A stretch of DNA of 64,000 nt from Ustilaginoidea virens (GCF_000687475.1 NC_057320.1:3968001-4032000); one strand, 5' to 3'. Positions 1-12,209 are shown, numbered from the stretch's first letter. Program-made: numbers and translations. Notes: a model not told the origin generated them from the sequence alone.

Positions 1-391
1 CCGTATCCACATTGCATCGGCGCATCGCTCGGCCGTCTGTTTGTATATCCTCCAGGCACTTCCCTTGTCTCGCGCAGTGCGTCCTGTCGATACCAGTTTT
101 CTCGTGAGTGACATACTCGGTCACCTTGGCCAAATCAGCGAACAAGACCCTTACTTTAAGGCTACTTCTTGGCCGACATTTATTGCTGGCGCGGAGACCC
201 GGGATAGCGAAAAGCGGTCTTGGGCCATGACCCGTATCCTTGCCATCTGGAAAATTTGCTCATGGGGGTATATTTTTACGGCCATTGAGATGTTGAGAGC
301 GACCTGGCAGATGCAAGATTCCAGACCAGACTCTGCTGTAAACTGGCTTCAAGATCTTAAAGACAGGGGCTTTGATTATTTGATTGTGTAG
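1..391 (+). CDS. C-terminal end of a fungal-specific transcription factor (partial)
   Basis: The open frame enters from the left edge (first full codon at base 2) and stops at TAG 389-391, giving about 129 residues. The sequence matches the last part of the 'fungal_trans_2' (PF11951-type) region found in Zn2Cys6 regulators such as arginine-metabolism ARG81-like proteins. Recognisable pieces are a 'QDPYF...WPTFIAGAET' block, a 'RSWAMTRILAIW' helix and the terminal 'NWLQDLKDRGFDYLIV', which is a very common way for this family to end. The DNA-binding Zn cluster lies outside the window, so the target pathway cannot be read. The family assignment is firm and the specific regulator is unknown. Confidence 0.8.
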   Translation, partial: RIHIASAHRSAVCLYILQALPLSRAVRPVDTSFLVSDILGHLGQISEQDPYFKATSWPTFIAGAETRDSEKRSWAMTRILAIWKICSWGYIFTAIEMLRATWQMQDSRPDSAVNWLQDLKDRGFDYLIV

Positions 392-1133
392 AACGAGCAA
401 GCGAGCGCCATGTCCAGTTCAGCCGACCTCGACAGTGTCATGGACAGGTCGACCGTCCCCAACAGCCGCAGATGCTGCCTGCCTAGTGGAAGTTTTCCCT
501 TTTTTTTTTCTTCTCCCAATCCTGTATTCAAATATTTATCGGTCTTTCGAGACTTACGCCTTCGTCCCACCGTTGTTCCGCGTATTTAAAGATATCCTCT
601 TGTTACACTCCTGGTCAATCTGACTTTTTTTTTCTCCCGCTTCTTCAACCTACAGCAACAGAGCATGAAACCAAGCCAAGCAAGGGCCAGTTACAAAACC
701 ATGTGCAATGCATTTCCTCAACCGTTTTGGACGTGGGGACGGAAGCCATGCATCAGGCAACCCAACCTGTCACAGAAAAGAACAGGTATCGGCATTGGAT
801 TGTATCAATCATGATGTTTTTGATTTGAAGATCGTCTTAGGACGAGTTTATGCCCCTTTGCACCGGGGGGGTGTGTATTGTTGCTGTTCGTCATGGACAT
901 GACGAGCGCATCTCTCGGTAATTTTGGCAACCAAGAGCAAGTATGAAAGAAGCATGGGCGCGACGAGCAACAGCAGATGATTTTAATGCGTATCTGAGAA
1001 CAACTACTCCGTAATAGCTATAAAAAAGAACGATGGTGTATATGTATATATATATATACAGGGTTCAGCTGTAAACGGAGGTATGTTATGTATACATGCG
1101 TAACAGCTTCGACGGGTACAAAAAAAAATGTTA
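392..1133. other. Intergenic spacer, no gene seen
   Basis: This stretch is the 3' flank of the transcription factor gene, with T-rich tracts near 490-510 and 627-636 and a TA repeat at 1043-1056. A TACTCCGTA motif lies at 1005-1013. No open frame has family features. Confidence 0.6.
1120..1128 (-). terminator. RNA polymerase III terminator of tRNA-Asn
   Basis: Just past the tRNA 3' end on the minus strand is a run of nine T (nine A on the plus strand). This is the standard Pol III stop signal and supports an expressed tRNA gene. Confidence 0.8.
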
Positions 1134-1207
1134 CTCCCCCGGAAAGGCTCGAACTTTCAACCTCCTGATTAACAGTCAGACGCGCTAGCCAATTGCGCCA
1201 CGGAGGA
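1134..1207 (-). tRNA. tRNA-Asn (anticodon GTT)
   Basis: A full cloverleaf folds on the minus strand. The 7-bp acceptor stem is TCCTCCG with CGGGGGA (one G-U pair) followed by discriminator G. The D arm contains AATTGGCTAG, the anticodon loop is CTGTTAA with GTT, and the T arm is GAAAG-TTCGAGC-CTTTC. There is no intron. The T run at 1120-1128 ends the transcript. Confidence 0.95.
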
Positions 1208-1817
1208 CCACGAATGCTTGCTAAGGGCTGGATTGATTTTCATTAAGAGGTTAGGTGATTTTTGCCTGAACCTCGTGCTTTACGGTTTTGGCTCGCAAGG
1301 AAAGGGGCACCAGACTTGCATGGCGGTGCGTACGTATCACGGGTAGCGAGCGGTAATACAAGATGCGCCTGATGCGCCCGATGCGCCCAATGCGCTCGAA
1401 TGGTGCGTAGGGCGGAGTATGTAGGTAGGTGGCACAAGGATCGTCATGTAAAAGATGCTCCCTCCAGTTCAGTTCCAGTTCCATTTCCATCGAAGTACTC
1501 CGTTAAAACTCTAAATATTACACCCTACTGGAGTTGCAGCAACTCCATTGTATTCAGAAACAGTGCCAAATTACAAACATGGACGCCAAGACAGCAGCCC
1601 AAGATCAGCGTCTTTTACATTAGGTACCTTCTTAACCTGCCGGGCAGCACGACCGGCAAAGCACCTCCCTCGCTGTGGTCTATACTCTAGGTCCCCCTGC
1701 GAGACAAAAAATCTCGGCAACGCACGCCTTGACATTACAAACCACTCGCGCCAAAGGTTTCGGTCGAGCGGCCGTCCAGCGACTCTGGTTCTTGGTCGGC
1801 ATCTTCTTCCCAGTGAA
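1208..1817. other. Intergenic spacer, no gene seen
   Basis: This is the upstream flank of the tRNA and the 3' flank of the MFS gene. A short run of GATGCGCC-type copies lies near 1361-1395, and two CGGAGTA/TACTCCG copies lie near 1413 and 1496. Open frames here do not resemble any family I know. Confidence 0.55.
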
Positions 1818-3714
1818 CTATCGCGTCTTGTTAGCGACAAACAGGCTGTCAAATGGACAGACTTTGGGATTTCCTCCGACTTCATTCTTCTTTTCAGACT
1901 TACCAAAAGGCGTGACTAAAAAGCTGCAGATCAGGGCAAGACTAAAAAGACTGGCCAGGGCGACAAAGATGGCTTGGGGGTACGTGGCGACCGTCGCGGC
2001 ATACAGGCTGTTGAATAAAACCGGGCCAACGACCCGGACCAGAGCCTGCAGCATCCCAAATGCTCCCAAGACCCTACCAACGCGGTCCTGGGGAACATGC
2101 TTTGTCACGACCGATTGGTTGGTCGCACCTCCAAGACCCCCAAACGCAGTAATCATGCCGCTAGCAACCAAGAGCGCTGGGGATCTCGCGACAGTGTATC
2201 CAACGAAACCCAGGACGTCGGACAAAAGAGCAAGCCGCAGGATCCAGATGTCAACATTGTCAGCGCCGTTGTTCTTGTCCAGCGGAACGAAACCCGACTC
2301 TCGTCTTCTCCTGGCAGCAGGGCGGACTCGAAAATAGTAGTTGATGACGGGGAAAACACCCATGAGAGCCACGACACGCACCAGAGAAGTGGCCGCAATG
2401 AATCGTGACGCCTCTGGCGTCTTCCAGTCAAAAACGTACTCGACGTAGAGAATAATTACTTGGCTGGCCGCCACGGCACTTCCCATCATGATCATGTCGC
2501 AAGCGGCGAGAGCGACCAGATTGACGCGCAGTCTTGTCGAAGTCCCACGCTCTCGCGGCCAGAGGATCGAAAGTGCGGCAAGTGGGTTCTTCTCTCGGGC
2601 CCAAGATATCCACGAGGAGGAGACATGTCCTGCCCGCTGCTGGGTCTCTTGATGATGCTTCTCTTGCGCTGCCACTTGCTTCTTTTTCGACAGTGATTCC
2701 GGGACGACAAACCACACCAGGAGGATGAAGACGCTGTGAGCCACCAAGCAAACGTAGAGGACGGAGATCAAGCTTCCGGTCAGCTTGACGATTTCCCCTC
2801 CCAGAAACTGTCCCAGGGCAAAGCCGATGAAGACGCAGGCATGAACATAACCGAGGGCGACGGCACGCTTGGACGGGGGAGTACAGTCGCTGGTATATGA
2901 CTGTATGAGGAGGCCCACGGCTGTGAAGGATCCGGTGAAGCCCTCCAAAATGGAGCCAAGCAGCAGCCAGCGGTAGTGGACAGTCTGAGGGAATGTGGCA
3001 GCCAGGATGGTGATGAGCTCTCCCAACAGCCCGCCGCAGCAAGCTAGCGCGAGAAGCCGGCGCCGACCATGTCTATCTGACAAATGTCCGATCTTGGGGG
3101 CGGCAAAGGCACTATGCATCCCGGTGCAAAGGTTCATAACCAGCATGAAGGTGGCGGCAAGCTTTTGAACCTCTGGGCCTTTGCACTGCGGGTTATCGCT
3201 GCCAATTATGATGCTGTCGAACGACGGACGGGGATCCTGGAGCTTCTGATTCGCGAAATGATGTTGACACACGAGGTTCAGGATTCTATGCAGCGATTAG
3301 ATTGCAAAGCGCTGGGCCCCGAGACTACCGGATCCTCCCAAAAGGGCCGGGTGGTCTTTTATTTGTGTCTCCCAACACGAAGTGGTTGGCTTACAGGTTC
3401 AACTTGGGGACAATCATGCTCCCAAATGCGAGTGTATAGAGTGCATAGGGGAACAAAAGCCAAAACACCTATAGCGTCGTGTCAGACAATGGTGATGACT
3501 GGGTTGGTTCAGTTGCACATACGGATGGTCGTTTCCACCACGGCAAGTCCTCGAAGTCCACCAGGTTGTCCCAGCCCTTGCCAGCGCTCTTTATTGGAGC
3601 TCCATCAACATCGACACCCAAGAGATGGGTGTCCTCTCCGATGTTATCCAGGGGCCGATCTGGTTCAGTCGTCAGGTCGTCCTGCGGCGTGGCGCCAAAT
3701 CGCTGTGCCACCAT
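1818..3714 (-). CDS. MFS transporter, DHA1/tetracycline-resistance-like
   Basis: Major facilitator protein of about 577 residues, predicted to have 12 membrane helices and an acidic cytosolic N-terminus. Exons on the minus strand are 3523-3714, 3395-3468 and 1818-3285. Introns are 3469-3522 (GTATGT...CTATAG) and 3286-3394 (GTAAGC...GCATAG). The start at 3714 is an ATG and its frame runs into the 'FEDLPWWKRPSV' block typical of this fungal group before helix 1. The loop after helix 2 carries MFS motif A ('GHLSDRHGRRRLL'). The sequence resembles the fungal YCR023C/hippocampus-abundant-transcript-like branch, often annotated as tetracycline-resistance-like. The substrate cannot be told. A loop near the middle is rich in K, E and Q. 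Joins keep frame at all junctions. Confidence 0.88.
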
Positions 3715-5824
3715 TGTGTGCTGAACAAGTCAAGGTAGTATAGTGTATAGTGTAGTATATAGCTCGGTTCGGGAGATTTCCCAGGGCATGCGACTCGAAA
3801 TCAGCACAGCAACGACTGAGGTCTTGGCTGTAGATGGCGACCCGATGGATCAGGCAGGCCGAAAGCCTTGGCGGAATGGATTTATCTGTGTAGTGCAGGT
3901 GCAGGCTCATTTCGCAGAAAAACAGCAGAAGGCCAACCTGGGTTCGGTCAATAGCAGATGTTTGAGCAGATGCTGGCGGAGAACAAAGTCTTGCCAGAAA
4001 ACGGTCCTGGGGGGACGTTGATAAGCCAGCTGCACTGCAACTATCGAACTTGAATGAATGTTGGGGGAAAAGCAAATATGCATGATGAGTCGTCGAATGG
4101 GTCGAATGGGGGTTCAGTTCTGCACGGAGGTGGAGGAGGGGGGGGGGGGCCTGATGCGGGTTTGAGGGGACGACCCGTTGGGTGTTGGTGGTTGTCGCCG
4201 CCCGCCCGCACGTTGCGACCACGCCAGCAACGGCCGCAGAGTCCAGCCAGACCCACGACCACGACGCCATCGATTCCATCCTTCTGCGGAGGTCGCAGGA
4301 GACATGCGGAGTACGGAGGGAGCACGCAGCCTTTAGACATGTCCATCAGATGAACAGGGTATGGCTTCATTCGAATTCAAAAGTCCACATGACCAAGCAA
4401 TTGCATCCCTCGCCTATTTTTCCACCGCTGTTCCTCGTTTGGAGGACTGGACTTTGAAGCCTACTAAAGCAGCATTGATTATGAAACCAGGTCGCACTGT
4501 CTGACTTGATTGGGTAAGGCGCAAGCCCGCGTCCGTTGCCCGTTGCCCGTTTCTGTTGCCAGTTGCCAGTCAGATTGTTGCCAGTTGCCAGTTGCCTGCC
4601 AGTTACCCGTTGCCCCCCAAAAAGACGCGTCATACCTACGACATGATGCGTTCTTGCCGGGTTGGAATCTAGATCACGCAGGTGCGGCCCAGAGACACGG
4701 CAAGTACCCGACTGGGTTCACTGCGAGTGCATTGCGAGCGCATTGCGAGCGCATTGCGCATTGATGCGAATGCACTTGCCCCAAGGCGTCTGGTCTGGAG
4801 TGCAGCGAGGGAGATGACGGCCAACAGTGCAACCTATGACTGAGCACTGGAGTGGGGGGGTTCGTCAATCCGGCAACTCTCAACTGCGTCCGAGACCCTT
4901 CCGGATTTGGATGGCAAGGCACGCAAAGTCCGCCAAATCCGCCAGGTCCCACCAATGTCCGATGAGAGACGCTTCTGTCTCGGAGTCTCGGGAGCCCCCC
5001 CCCTAGTGATGGATGATGGATCTCGTAAGCGTGCCCAGTCAACCGATCTATCGAAAAAATGATAAGGCGGCAGCAGGATAAATCAGGCGAAACCCATCAA
5101 TAGCGGGAAATTGGCTTACTAATCACTTGAATGAGGCTTCTTAAGTTGATGGAGAAGCCATCCCAACGTACGTTCGGTACCTACCTACCCTGCACCTGTC
5201 TCTGTGGACAAGGGCTTATACTCTGTAGTTCCGCAACCAAAAATCGGGTCTGTCAAGTCCTCCTCACTCACTCTCGCACCCAAAATAACTGGAAAATACC
5301 AGCCAACCACAACTTGATGTAAACGTATCTCCATGTAAAAAAAAAAAAAAACCCCGATTGCCTTGTTTAATTCGAGGTGAAGCCAGCAAGGCTGGTCGGT
5401 TGAGTTCCCAGGTCTAGCTGGTGACTGCGACACCCTTCAACGCGAAAGATTGAGCGCTGTACGCGCATGCGCACCACCTGCCCAACGTCATCGAGGTCAC
5501 TCACTCACTGGTCCTGCTTGCGATTCCAGCAAATGAGAGGCTTGAAAAGATATTCTTCCGGACTAGCAAAAATGTCTTTCCTTAATTATCATCATCATTT
5601 TTCCCGGCTTGCAAAGTTGGTGCAGGTTAGGTTATGCTCCCCCCCGTCACCCCATCAGCCAATCAACAAGCCGTCCACCGCCGATGACTCAGCAGCCTTC
5701 TTCCATTAACGGAACCTTTTCCTGATGATACACGACAGCTTGCTCTGCTCAGACGCGGTCCAGCCCAGCACATCCACCACCATCGCGCACCGCACCGCAC
5801 CGCACCGCACCACGTCTCGCCATC
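3715..5824. other. Intergenic region upstream of MFS and CEF1, repeats only
   Basis: This 2.1-kb spacer lies between two divergent genes, so it should hold both promoters. It contains a G run (about 4138-4149), a degenerate GTTGCCA repeat (4536-4616), a GCATTGCGA repeat (about 4727-4760), an A run near 5337-5351 and CGCAC repeats just before the CEF1 start (about 5786-5810). I find no supportable gene. Confidence 0.6.
4536..4616. repeat. Degenerate GTTGCC(A/C) tandem repeat
   Basis: Six- and seven-base units of GTTGCCC and GTTGCCA recur about nine times with small interruptions. The tract is non-coding. Confidence 0.75.
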
Positions 5825-8271
5825 ATGCCGGTCGTCAAGGGCGGCGTCTGGACCAACATCGAGGACGAGATCCTCAAGGCCTCCGTGTCCAAATATGGCC
5901 TGAACCAGTGGGCACGGGTGTCGTCCCTGCTGGCGCGCAAGACGCCCAAGCAGTGCAAGGCCCGGTGGAACGAGTGGCTCGACCCCAGCATCAAGAAGAT
6001 CGAATGGAGCAAGGAGGAGGACGAGAAGCTGCTGCATCTCGCCAAGATCATGCCGACGCAGTGGCGCACCATAGCCCCCATCGTCGGCCGCACCGCCAAC
6101 CAGTGCCTGGAGCGGTACCAGAAACTGCTCGACGAGGCCGAGGCTCGCGAGTCGTACAGCCTGGGCCTGACGGGGCCCGACGGGGGCGAGACGCAAGCGC
6201 CGAGCGCCGACGACGTCCGAAGACTGCGCCCCGGCGAGCTCGACCCCGACCCCGAGACCAAGCCGGCCCGCCCGGACACCATCGACCTCGACGAGGACGA
6301 AAAGGAGATGCTGAGCGAGGCCCGCGCCCGCCTGGCCAACACCCAGGGCAAAAAGGCCAAGAGGAAGGCCCGGGAGCGTCAGCAGGAAGAGTCCCGCCGC
6401 ATCGCCTCGCTGCAGAAGCGGCGCGAGCTCAAGACTGCCGGCATCAACATCAAGATCCTGACGCGCAAGAAGGGCGAGATGGACTACAATGCCGACATTC
6501 CGTTTGAGAAGAGGGCGGCGCCAGGCTTCTACGACACGTCCGAGGAACTCCGCCGCAACGAGCTGCAGCGCAAAGCCCTGGACCCCCAGAAGCAGAACCT
6601 GGCCACGAAGCGAAAGGGGGACGACGACGAGGACGGCGAGCGCAAGAGGAGAAAGAATGACAAGGAGGGGCTCACGCAGTCGCAAAAGGCGGCCATAAAG
6701 GCTGGCCAGATGCAAAAGATTCGCGAGGCCGAGCAGAGCAGCAAGCGCCGCCCTCTGAGCTTGCCGGCACCCCAGGTCAGCGAGGGCGAGCTCGAGGAGA
6801 TCATCAAGATGGGCAAGATGGGAGACGCCGCCAGCGCCGCGGCCAGCAAGAGCGAAAATGACGCCACGAGGGGTTTCATCCGCTCTTATACTACCCTGAA
6901 CACCAACGCGCCGATCCGGACGCCCAAAGCCCCCGAGCAGGAAGATCACATCGCCAACGAAATCCGCAACATTCGGGCCCTGAACGAGACCAAGTCGGCG
7001 CTCCTGGGCGGCGAGAACACGCCCCTCCACCAGGGAGCCGCCGGGTCGACGGGGTTCGAGGGGATCACGCCGAGAAAGCAAGTCATGGCGACCCCGAACC
7101 CCCTTGCGACGCCTCTGCGATCCGGGGCCGCCGGCGGCGCAACGCCAGGTCGACCGGGCCAGACTCCCATGCGGACCCCTCGCGATTCCTTCGCCCTCAA
7201 CAGAGCCGACGGCACGGCTGCGGGAGCCACGCCTCGCGACTTGAGAATGCAGCAGCTCGCCGTGCGGAACCAGCTGCGGTCCGGCCTCGCCTCGCTGCCC
7301 AAGCCCAAGGACACCGAGTGGGAGTTTGAGATTCCCGATGAGCAGCAGGACGAGGGTGGCGTCGAGGCTCGGCGCGAGGAAGACGCGGCAGAGCGGGACC
7401 GAAGAGAGCAGGAGAGACGGGCTGCCGAAGAGGAACTCGAGAGACGGAGAAGGACCCAGGTGATGCAGAGGGAGCTGCCGCGGCCGACGCTCGTCGACCT
7501 GCCGGCGCTGCTCGACAGGGCCGAGAGCCTCCCCGACGCGGCCCAAGCCATGATTGCCCGGGAGACGGCGCTGCTCATGGCCAACGACGCAGCCCAATAC
7601 CCCCTGCCAGGCTCCCAGGTCCGGGGCGACGTCGGCCCCCTCGAGCGCTTCGACGACGCCAGCCTCGCCGACGCCAACCTCCTGATTCTCTCCGAATCCA
7701 GACCCCGGCCCAGCCCGGAAGCCATCCAGGCATTTTTCGACAGCCGAGCCGACGACTCGCTGCTCCTCGGGCTGGGGTGCTACGACGCCGACGAGCAGCA
7801 ACAAGAGGCCGCCATGCGCGGCGCCTTTAACGTAAGTTCCCCCGGACCAACCATTTATCTCAGCCCCCCCTCCCCGGGACTAACCGTTTATTTTCTCCCC
7901 TCCCCCTCTCGTCGCAGGCTGCCGAAATATCCATCATGGCGTCGGCCGAACACGGCGCCAAGCTGCAGGAACGACTGGCCCTCCGCCTGGGCGGCTACCA
8001 GAAGCGGCAGAAGATGCTCAAGGACAAGCTCGGCGGCGCGGCGGACGCGCTGGAAAAGGCCAGGGACGCGCTGAGCGCCTTCAAGACGCTGGCCGTCTCG
8101 GAAGACGTGGGCATCGAGAGGCGCCTGCAGGCGCTGCGGGACGAGGTCACGCACGTCACCAGGCGGGAGAGGGAGGCGCAGGACGAGTACAGGCGCGTGC
8201 GGGATGAGCTGGACGCGCTGCGGGCGGGGGCGGTGGCGGGCGGTGGCGACGGCCGGAACGGCTATCATTAA
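5825..8271 (+). CDS. cef1: Pre-mRNA splicing factor CEF1/CDC5 (Myb-type, Prp19 complex)
   Basis: 786-residue Cdc5/Cef1 protein, a core subunit of the Prp19 complex (NTC) that stabilises the catalytic spliceosome in the nucleus. Exons are 5825-7831 and 7918-8271, with one intron (7832-7917, GTAAGT...CGCAG) in phase 0. Two Myb repeats open the protein, about residues 5-54 and 56-104, with the spaced tryptophans of the family (GGVW, NQWARV, EWSKEED, QWRTIAP). A long charged, low-complexity middle follows, with a basic segment near residues 180-290. The C-terminus, encoded by exon 2, is a predicted coiled coil. Length fits fungal orthologues. The ATG at 5825 follows CGCACC repeats and begins the conserved 'MPVVKGGVW'. 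A 713-codon antisense open frame across it is a codon-bias shadow. Confidence 0.97.
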
Positions 8272-8688
8272 GGCGTGCGATGCGAGGCTTTGGCGAGGAA
8301 CTTTGATGGGTTTGAAAAGGGCGCCTGTCGCGGCGTGCAACGGCACGGGCGCTTCGGGTGGGATTGGTTCCTGTGCTTCTCGAGACTTGAGACCAAGGGT
8401 TGAAGAATGGGGTAATTTTGCAAGCGTGGCACAAACGCGCAAGGAGAGAAAGAATGAAAGGGAAAAAAAAGAGTACAGAAGGCCGTGCGGCTGCTATCCA
8501 TTGCCAGCATCTGCTGCATATGTGTGGTTCTGTCCAATCTGGGCGGCGTTGCCTCTACGCAAACCTCCGCAAGTCCTTCGTATTTATTTATATACACGTC
8601 TTGGTGACTCCAGGAGTCGACATGCGCCAAACCGCATGCTTTGTACGGGCTAGGTACTTTACTCGACTTGATCCGCTGCAACACTTGG
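8272..8688. other. Convergent 3' flanks of CEF1 and the DHA2 transporter
   Basis: About 0.4 kb of shared 3' sequence without coding features. Both neighbours end here tail to tail. Confidence 0.6.
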
Positions 8689-11119
8689 TCACTTGGCGCC
8701 TAGGCGACCTCCCCCTTTCCTGGCAGGCAATCTCTTCAGCTGCACAGGTATGATCAGCATGACGGAAACCGCCGCCATGAGGACGCAAAACGCAAACGTG
8801 AGTCTCAGCCCGGCCTCGTATCCCCGAATGGCCTGCTCCCTGTAGGGCTGCTCCAGCCGCGGTATCGCCTCCACCGACGAGCGCACCTTGTCGATGACCT
8901 CTTCCTTCAAGTCGCCTTGCACATACTCCCTCAGGTAGAAGACGAGAGCGTTCTGCAGAATCAGACTGCTGACAGCCACGCCGAGGACCATGCCCAGACT
9001 CCGCCAGAGGATGAGGGTGCTAGAAACGACAGCCTGTTCCGCCTGCGGCGACGAAGCAAGGATGGCCATGAAGGTGCCGGGGAATTGGAACCCGCCGCCG
9101 ATGGACGAGGGCAACAGGGTGAGGAAGAAGGCGGCGGAGGGGAGGTCGCGTCTCAGCGACGCAAGACAGACCGTGCCGACCAGATACCCAATCGTCCCGC
9201 ACATCAGGGGCCATTTGAGGCGTCGGGTCCACGCTATGGCGAAGCCCGTGGAGGCGCCGACTGCCGAGGTCACCAGGGTGGGAATGACCAGAAGAAGGCC
9301 GGAATCGGTGGCCGACATGAGAAGGACAGCTTGGAAGTAGAGCGGACTACATACGGGAGACACGCCATGTTAGTTAAGAGGGGCGAGCGTTTCTCTCGTT
9401 TCTTGGACGTTCCAACATCATGTAGTAGCAAAGATTCCCTCCGGCCCCCTGTGATTGAGGCTATCGGGTTGATCTACTACCCAACATGCATGCACATGGT
9501 ATGTGGTTGGCCTTACATGTTGAAAAAGATGGCATTGGTTATAAAGGCAGCCAAGAAATTGGCAAAGACGAGATTGGCCCGCGGAGAATGCGTGATGAGG
9601 TCTAGAGGCATGATCGGTTTCCAAGCGCGAGATTCGACCCAGAGGAAGGTCGGAAAGAAGACGGCGAAGACGAGGAGAGAGGAAAGAACGAGAGGATGAG
9701 ACCCTGCACTGGTTAGCGGCGGGTTTTGTTTTTGGTTTACCGTCGCCCCTCTTCTCGTTTCCACAACTGCACCTGCAAGCACCGGCAGTAGGGGGAAGGG
9801 GTTTCTTTGCCACTCACAAGGAAGGATGTTGCCACCGAAACTCTGCCAGGGGAGAAGGAAGACGCCTCCAAATTAGCATACGCTCCTTGTCCTATTCCAA
9901 AACCAAATAGCGCAGGCAAGCGCTGGCGACTTACCAGGCCCAGGATCAAGAAGCAGACGGCCGTGGTCAACAGGATAGACCCCTTGACGTCAAACTCCTT
10001 GACGGCCTGCATCACCGACTTGCGCTCCCCCGAAACGCCCAAGTCTGCTGGAATGGCAATGGCCGAGACCAAGAGACAAACCAGCAAGGGAGGGACCTGA
10101 ATGCCGAATTCCCATCGCCAGCCCAATGCCTCGGCCATAGCGCCCCCGATGGCAGCGCCAAGAGCGGACCCGAGACCGTAGATGATGTTCATGTAGGACT
10201 GATATGCACCTCGGCGCCTGCAGCAAGGGTTGATACCGTGAGCTTAGTGGCTGAGGCTTTTGGCGCATGAAAAAAAGGGACCAAAAGAAAAAAAGAAAGA
10301 AGTCGATGCGTGTCCAAGAGGGGAGGCAACTCACTCGATGGGAACCAAATCACTCGTAATGATGCTCCCCAGCGTCATGCTTCCGCCAGCACCGAGGCCG
10401 CAAAAGGCTCTGGCCACAATGAACCCCTCTATGCTGGTGGCAAGAGCGCATCCAAGCGTCGCCACGGCGAACACGGCGAGGGCCATGAGAAAGAGCGGCT
10501 TTCTCCCCAGGGCATCGGACAAGCGACCGAGCAGGGGCTGGAAGGCAGTCGACGTTAGCAGAAAAGCCGTCGACAGCCAAGACGCCGAGTTGGCCGCGCC
10601 AAAGTAGGAGGTGATGACGGGATGAGACGACGCCATGATGGTTCCGTCAAAGCAGCCTATGAAATGGGCCGTGAGGACCTGGCAAAATATGTACCAGAAG
10701 CGGCCTGGGGATATGCCGTTCAAGAACAAGGGCGTTTCCTCGCCGTCGGTGGCAGACGAGGCGATCGAAGAAGCAGCAGCCGACGAGTTTCCCCGCGGCC
10801 GCAGAAGCGGCGAACGTTCCGAAACGCCGTCAACTGGGTCAACTCCCTGGACGACATTGCAGCTGCCCTCTTCGCAACCGCGGCGGCTCTGAGACGACTG
10901 ACGGGACCTCACGGGTCGCAGCATGGCCAGATCAGCGGGTTCAGGTTCCAGGACCGGACCGGACGACGGCAAGGACCGAGAAAGCACATCGAAATCCGGA
11001 GCGTCGAGTTGGCCATTTCCTCGGCTGTCTTGGTGGTGAAGATGGTTCTGGTTGCCACCATGTCCCGGTACTGTCATGGGACTGGGGCCGCAACGGTCGG
11101 GGCGACTGGCAGCCGTCAT
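8689..11119 (-). CDS. MFS multidrug/amino-acid transporter, DHA2 type (14 helices), probably vacuolar
   Basis: About 645 residues. Minus-strand exons are 10335-11119, 9935-10217, 9818-9842, 9517-9703 and 8689-9346. Introns are 10218-10334, 9843-9934, 9704-9817 and 9347-9516, all GT-AG with phases that agree. The third exon is only 25 nt and supplies the conserved 'SFGGNILP' that continues as 'WSHPLVL'. Motif A ('LGRLSDALGRKP') lies after helix 2 in exon 1. The long cytosolic N-terminus (about 160 residues) contains ERSPLL, which fits a [DE]xxxL[LI] vacuolar sorting signal, so a vacuolar Vba/Azr1-like exporter is plausible. I take the ATG at 11119 because the open frame further upstream runs only through a 7-bp tandem repeat. 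The substrate is unknown. Confidence 0.88.
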
Positions 11120-11138
11120 GCTTGAAGCCTTGCTCCGT

Positions 11139-11229
11139 GTGAGGCGTGAGGCGTGAGGCGTGAGGCGTGAGTCGTGAGTCGTGAGTCGTGAGTCGTGAGT
11201 CGTGAGTCGTGAGTCGTGAGCCGTGAGCC
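11139..11229. repeat. 7-bp minisatellite (GTGAGGC/GTGAGTC/GTGAGCC), 13 units
   Basis: Exactly thirteen head-to-tail 7-mers occur: four GTGAGGC, seven GTGAGTC and two GTGAGCC. The array begins 20 bp upstream of the chosen start codon of the DHA2 transporter (minus strand), so it probably lies in the 5' UTR or core promoter. Read on the minus strand it stays open in one frame as a THDSRLT-type repeat. Confidence 0.95.
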
Positions 11230-12209
11230 CCGAGAGACAAGAGTCTGAGAACCGTCTGAAAACCCCAGGCACAGCAGTCGCTGAACGTCGCAGCACTCGC
11301 GTTACAAGACTCGTCCCAACTCGTGAGATGTTTTAAAGGCACCCCAAGACGAACAAAGCAAAAACGCAAGGGGAAAAAAATCAACCATGGCCGCGAAGCG
11401 AGCAACCCAAGGCCTGGCCGATGAGCGGGAAAGTCGGCCCTCGCGAGCTTCCGCCCGGCCTTCCAGTATCAATAAATCCAGTCTTCCCCACTCAACGCCA
11501 GGGTACGTGAGACATGCCTAGCCGCCTGCAGACATGTCGGCAGATCCTGTGATGGCACGCTGCTTCAGGGGTCGCAAAGCATGTTGCGCCGTGGCCAGCG
11601 GTGCTACCCCCCCCTCCCCCTAATGCACATTGCTCCGTAGCACGTCCGTCCGTAGGCTGCTGCAGAACGTATCCATCCATGTGTGTTTCTGATTCACCGG
11701 TTTGCGGGCAACACCCCTCCCCAATAGTTTCTTTTTTTTTTTGGACTACTCTGCGAGAGAGCGCTCAACTTGTTTTCTGCAGGTTGTCATGGCAGGCTTT
11801 TGTTCGTCGTCGTGGAATGCTTCCTTTGGCCATTGACCAATGGCGGGAGCTGGGATGCGGTGTCTGGCTGCGACAGCGGACGTGGTATGTATGTACGTCC
11901 GTACTGCGCAGGGATCGTCAATCGTCAAAAATCCCTGGTCAGATGTGCAGCTCCAGCCTACCCAAGTTACAAAGCTTGCTGCAAAGCGTACTGCGAGGTC
12001 GTCCCGGCGTCGTGAGTCCAAAGACGGTTTGACGGGAAGTGGTGATAAATAATCCTTGTGGCTTTCATTTCCCGGGGTCCCGGGGTCCCGTCGTTGTCCC
12101 GCCGCCACGCATACGCCGACCAGCACTAGCCCACATTGCCCATCACCACGACGCAAGCCGAACGAGACGAGACGGCTGGCCCAACTCGGCCGCTGAGGGT
12201 TTTTGTTTC
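11230..12209. other. Intergenic, no gene seen
   Basis: Promoter side of the DHA2 transporter and 3' flank of the hexokinase-family gene. No family-like open frame and no strong repeat apart from a short T run at 11732-11742. Confidence 0.55.

Noticed and set aside
5663..7804. 713-codon open frame antisense to CEF1
   Set aside because: It mirrors the GC-rich codons of CEF1, has no family features, and CEF1 on the other strand is unmistakable.
11139..11229. Possible CRISPR-like array
   Set aside because: Units are 7 bp with no spacers, and the organism is a fungus; this is a simple minisatellite.
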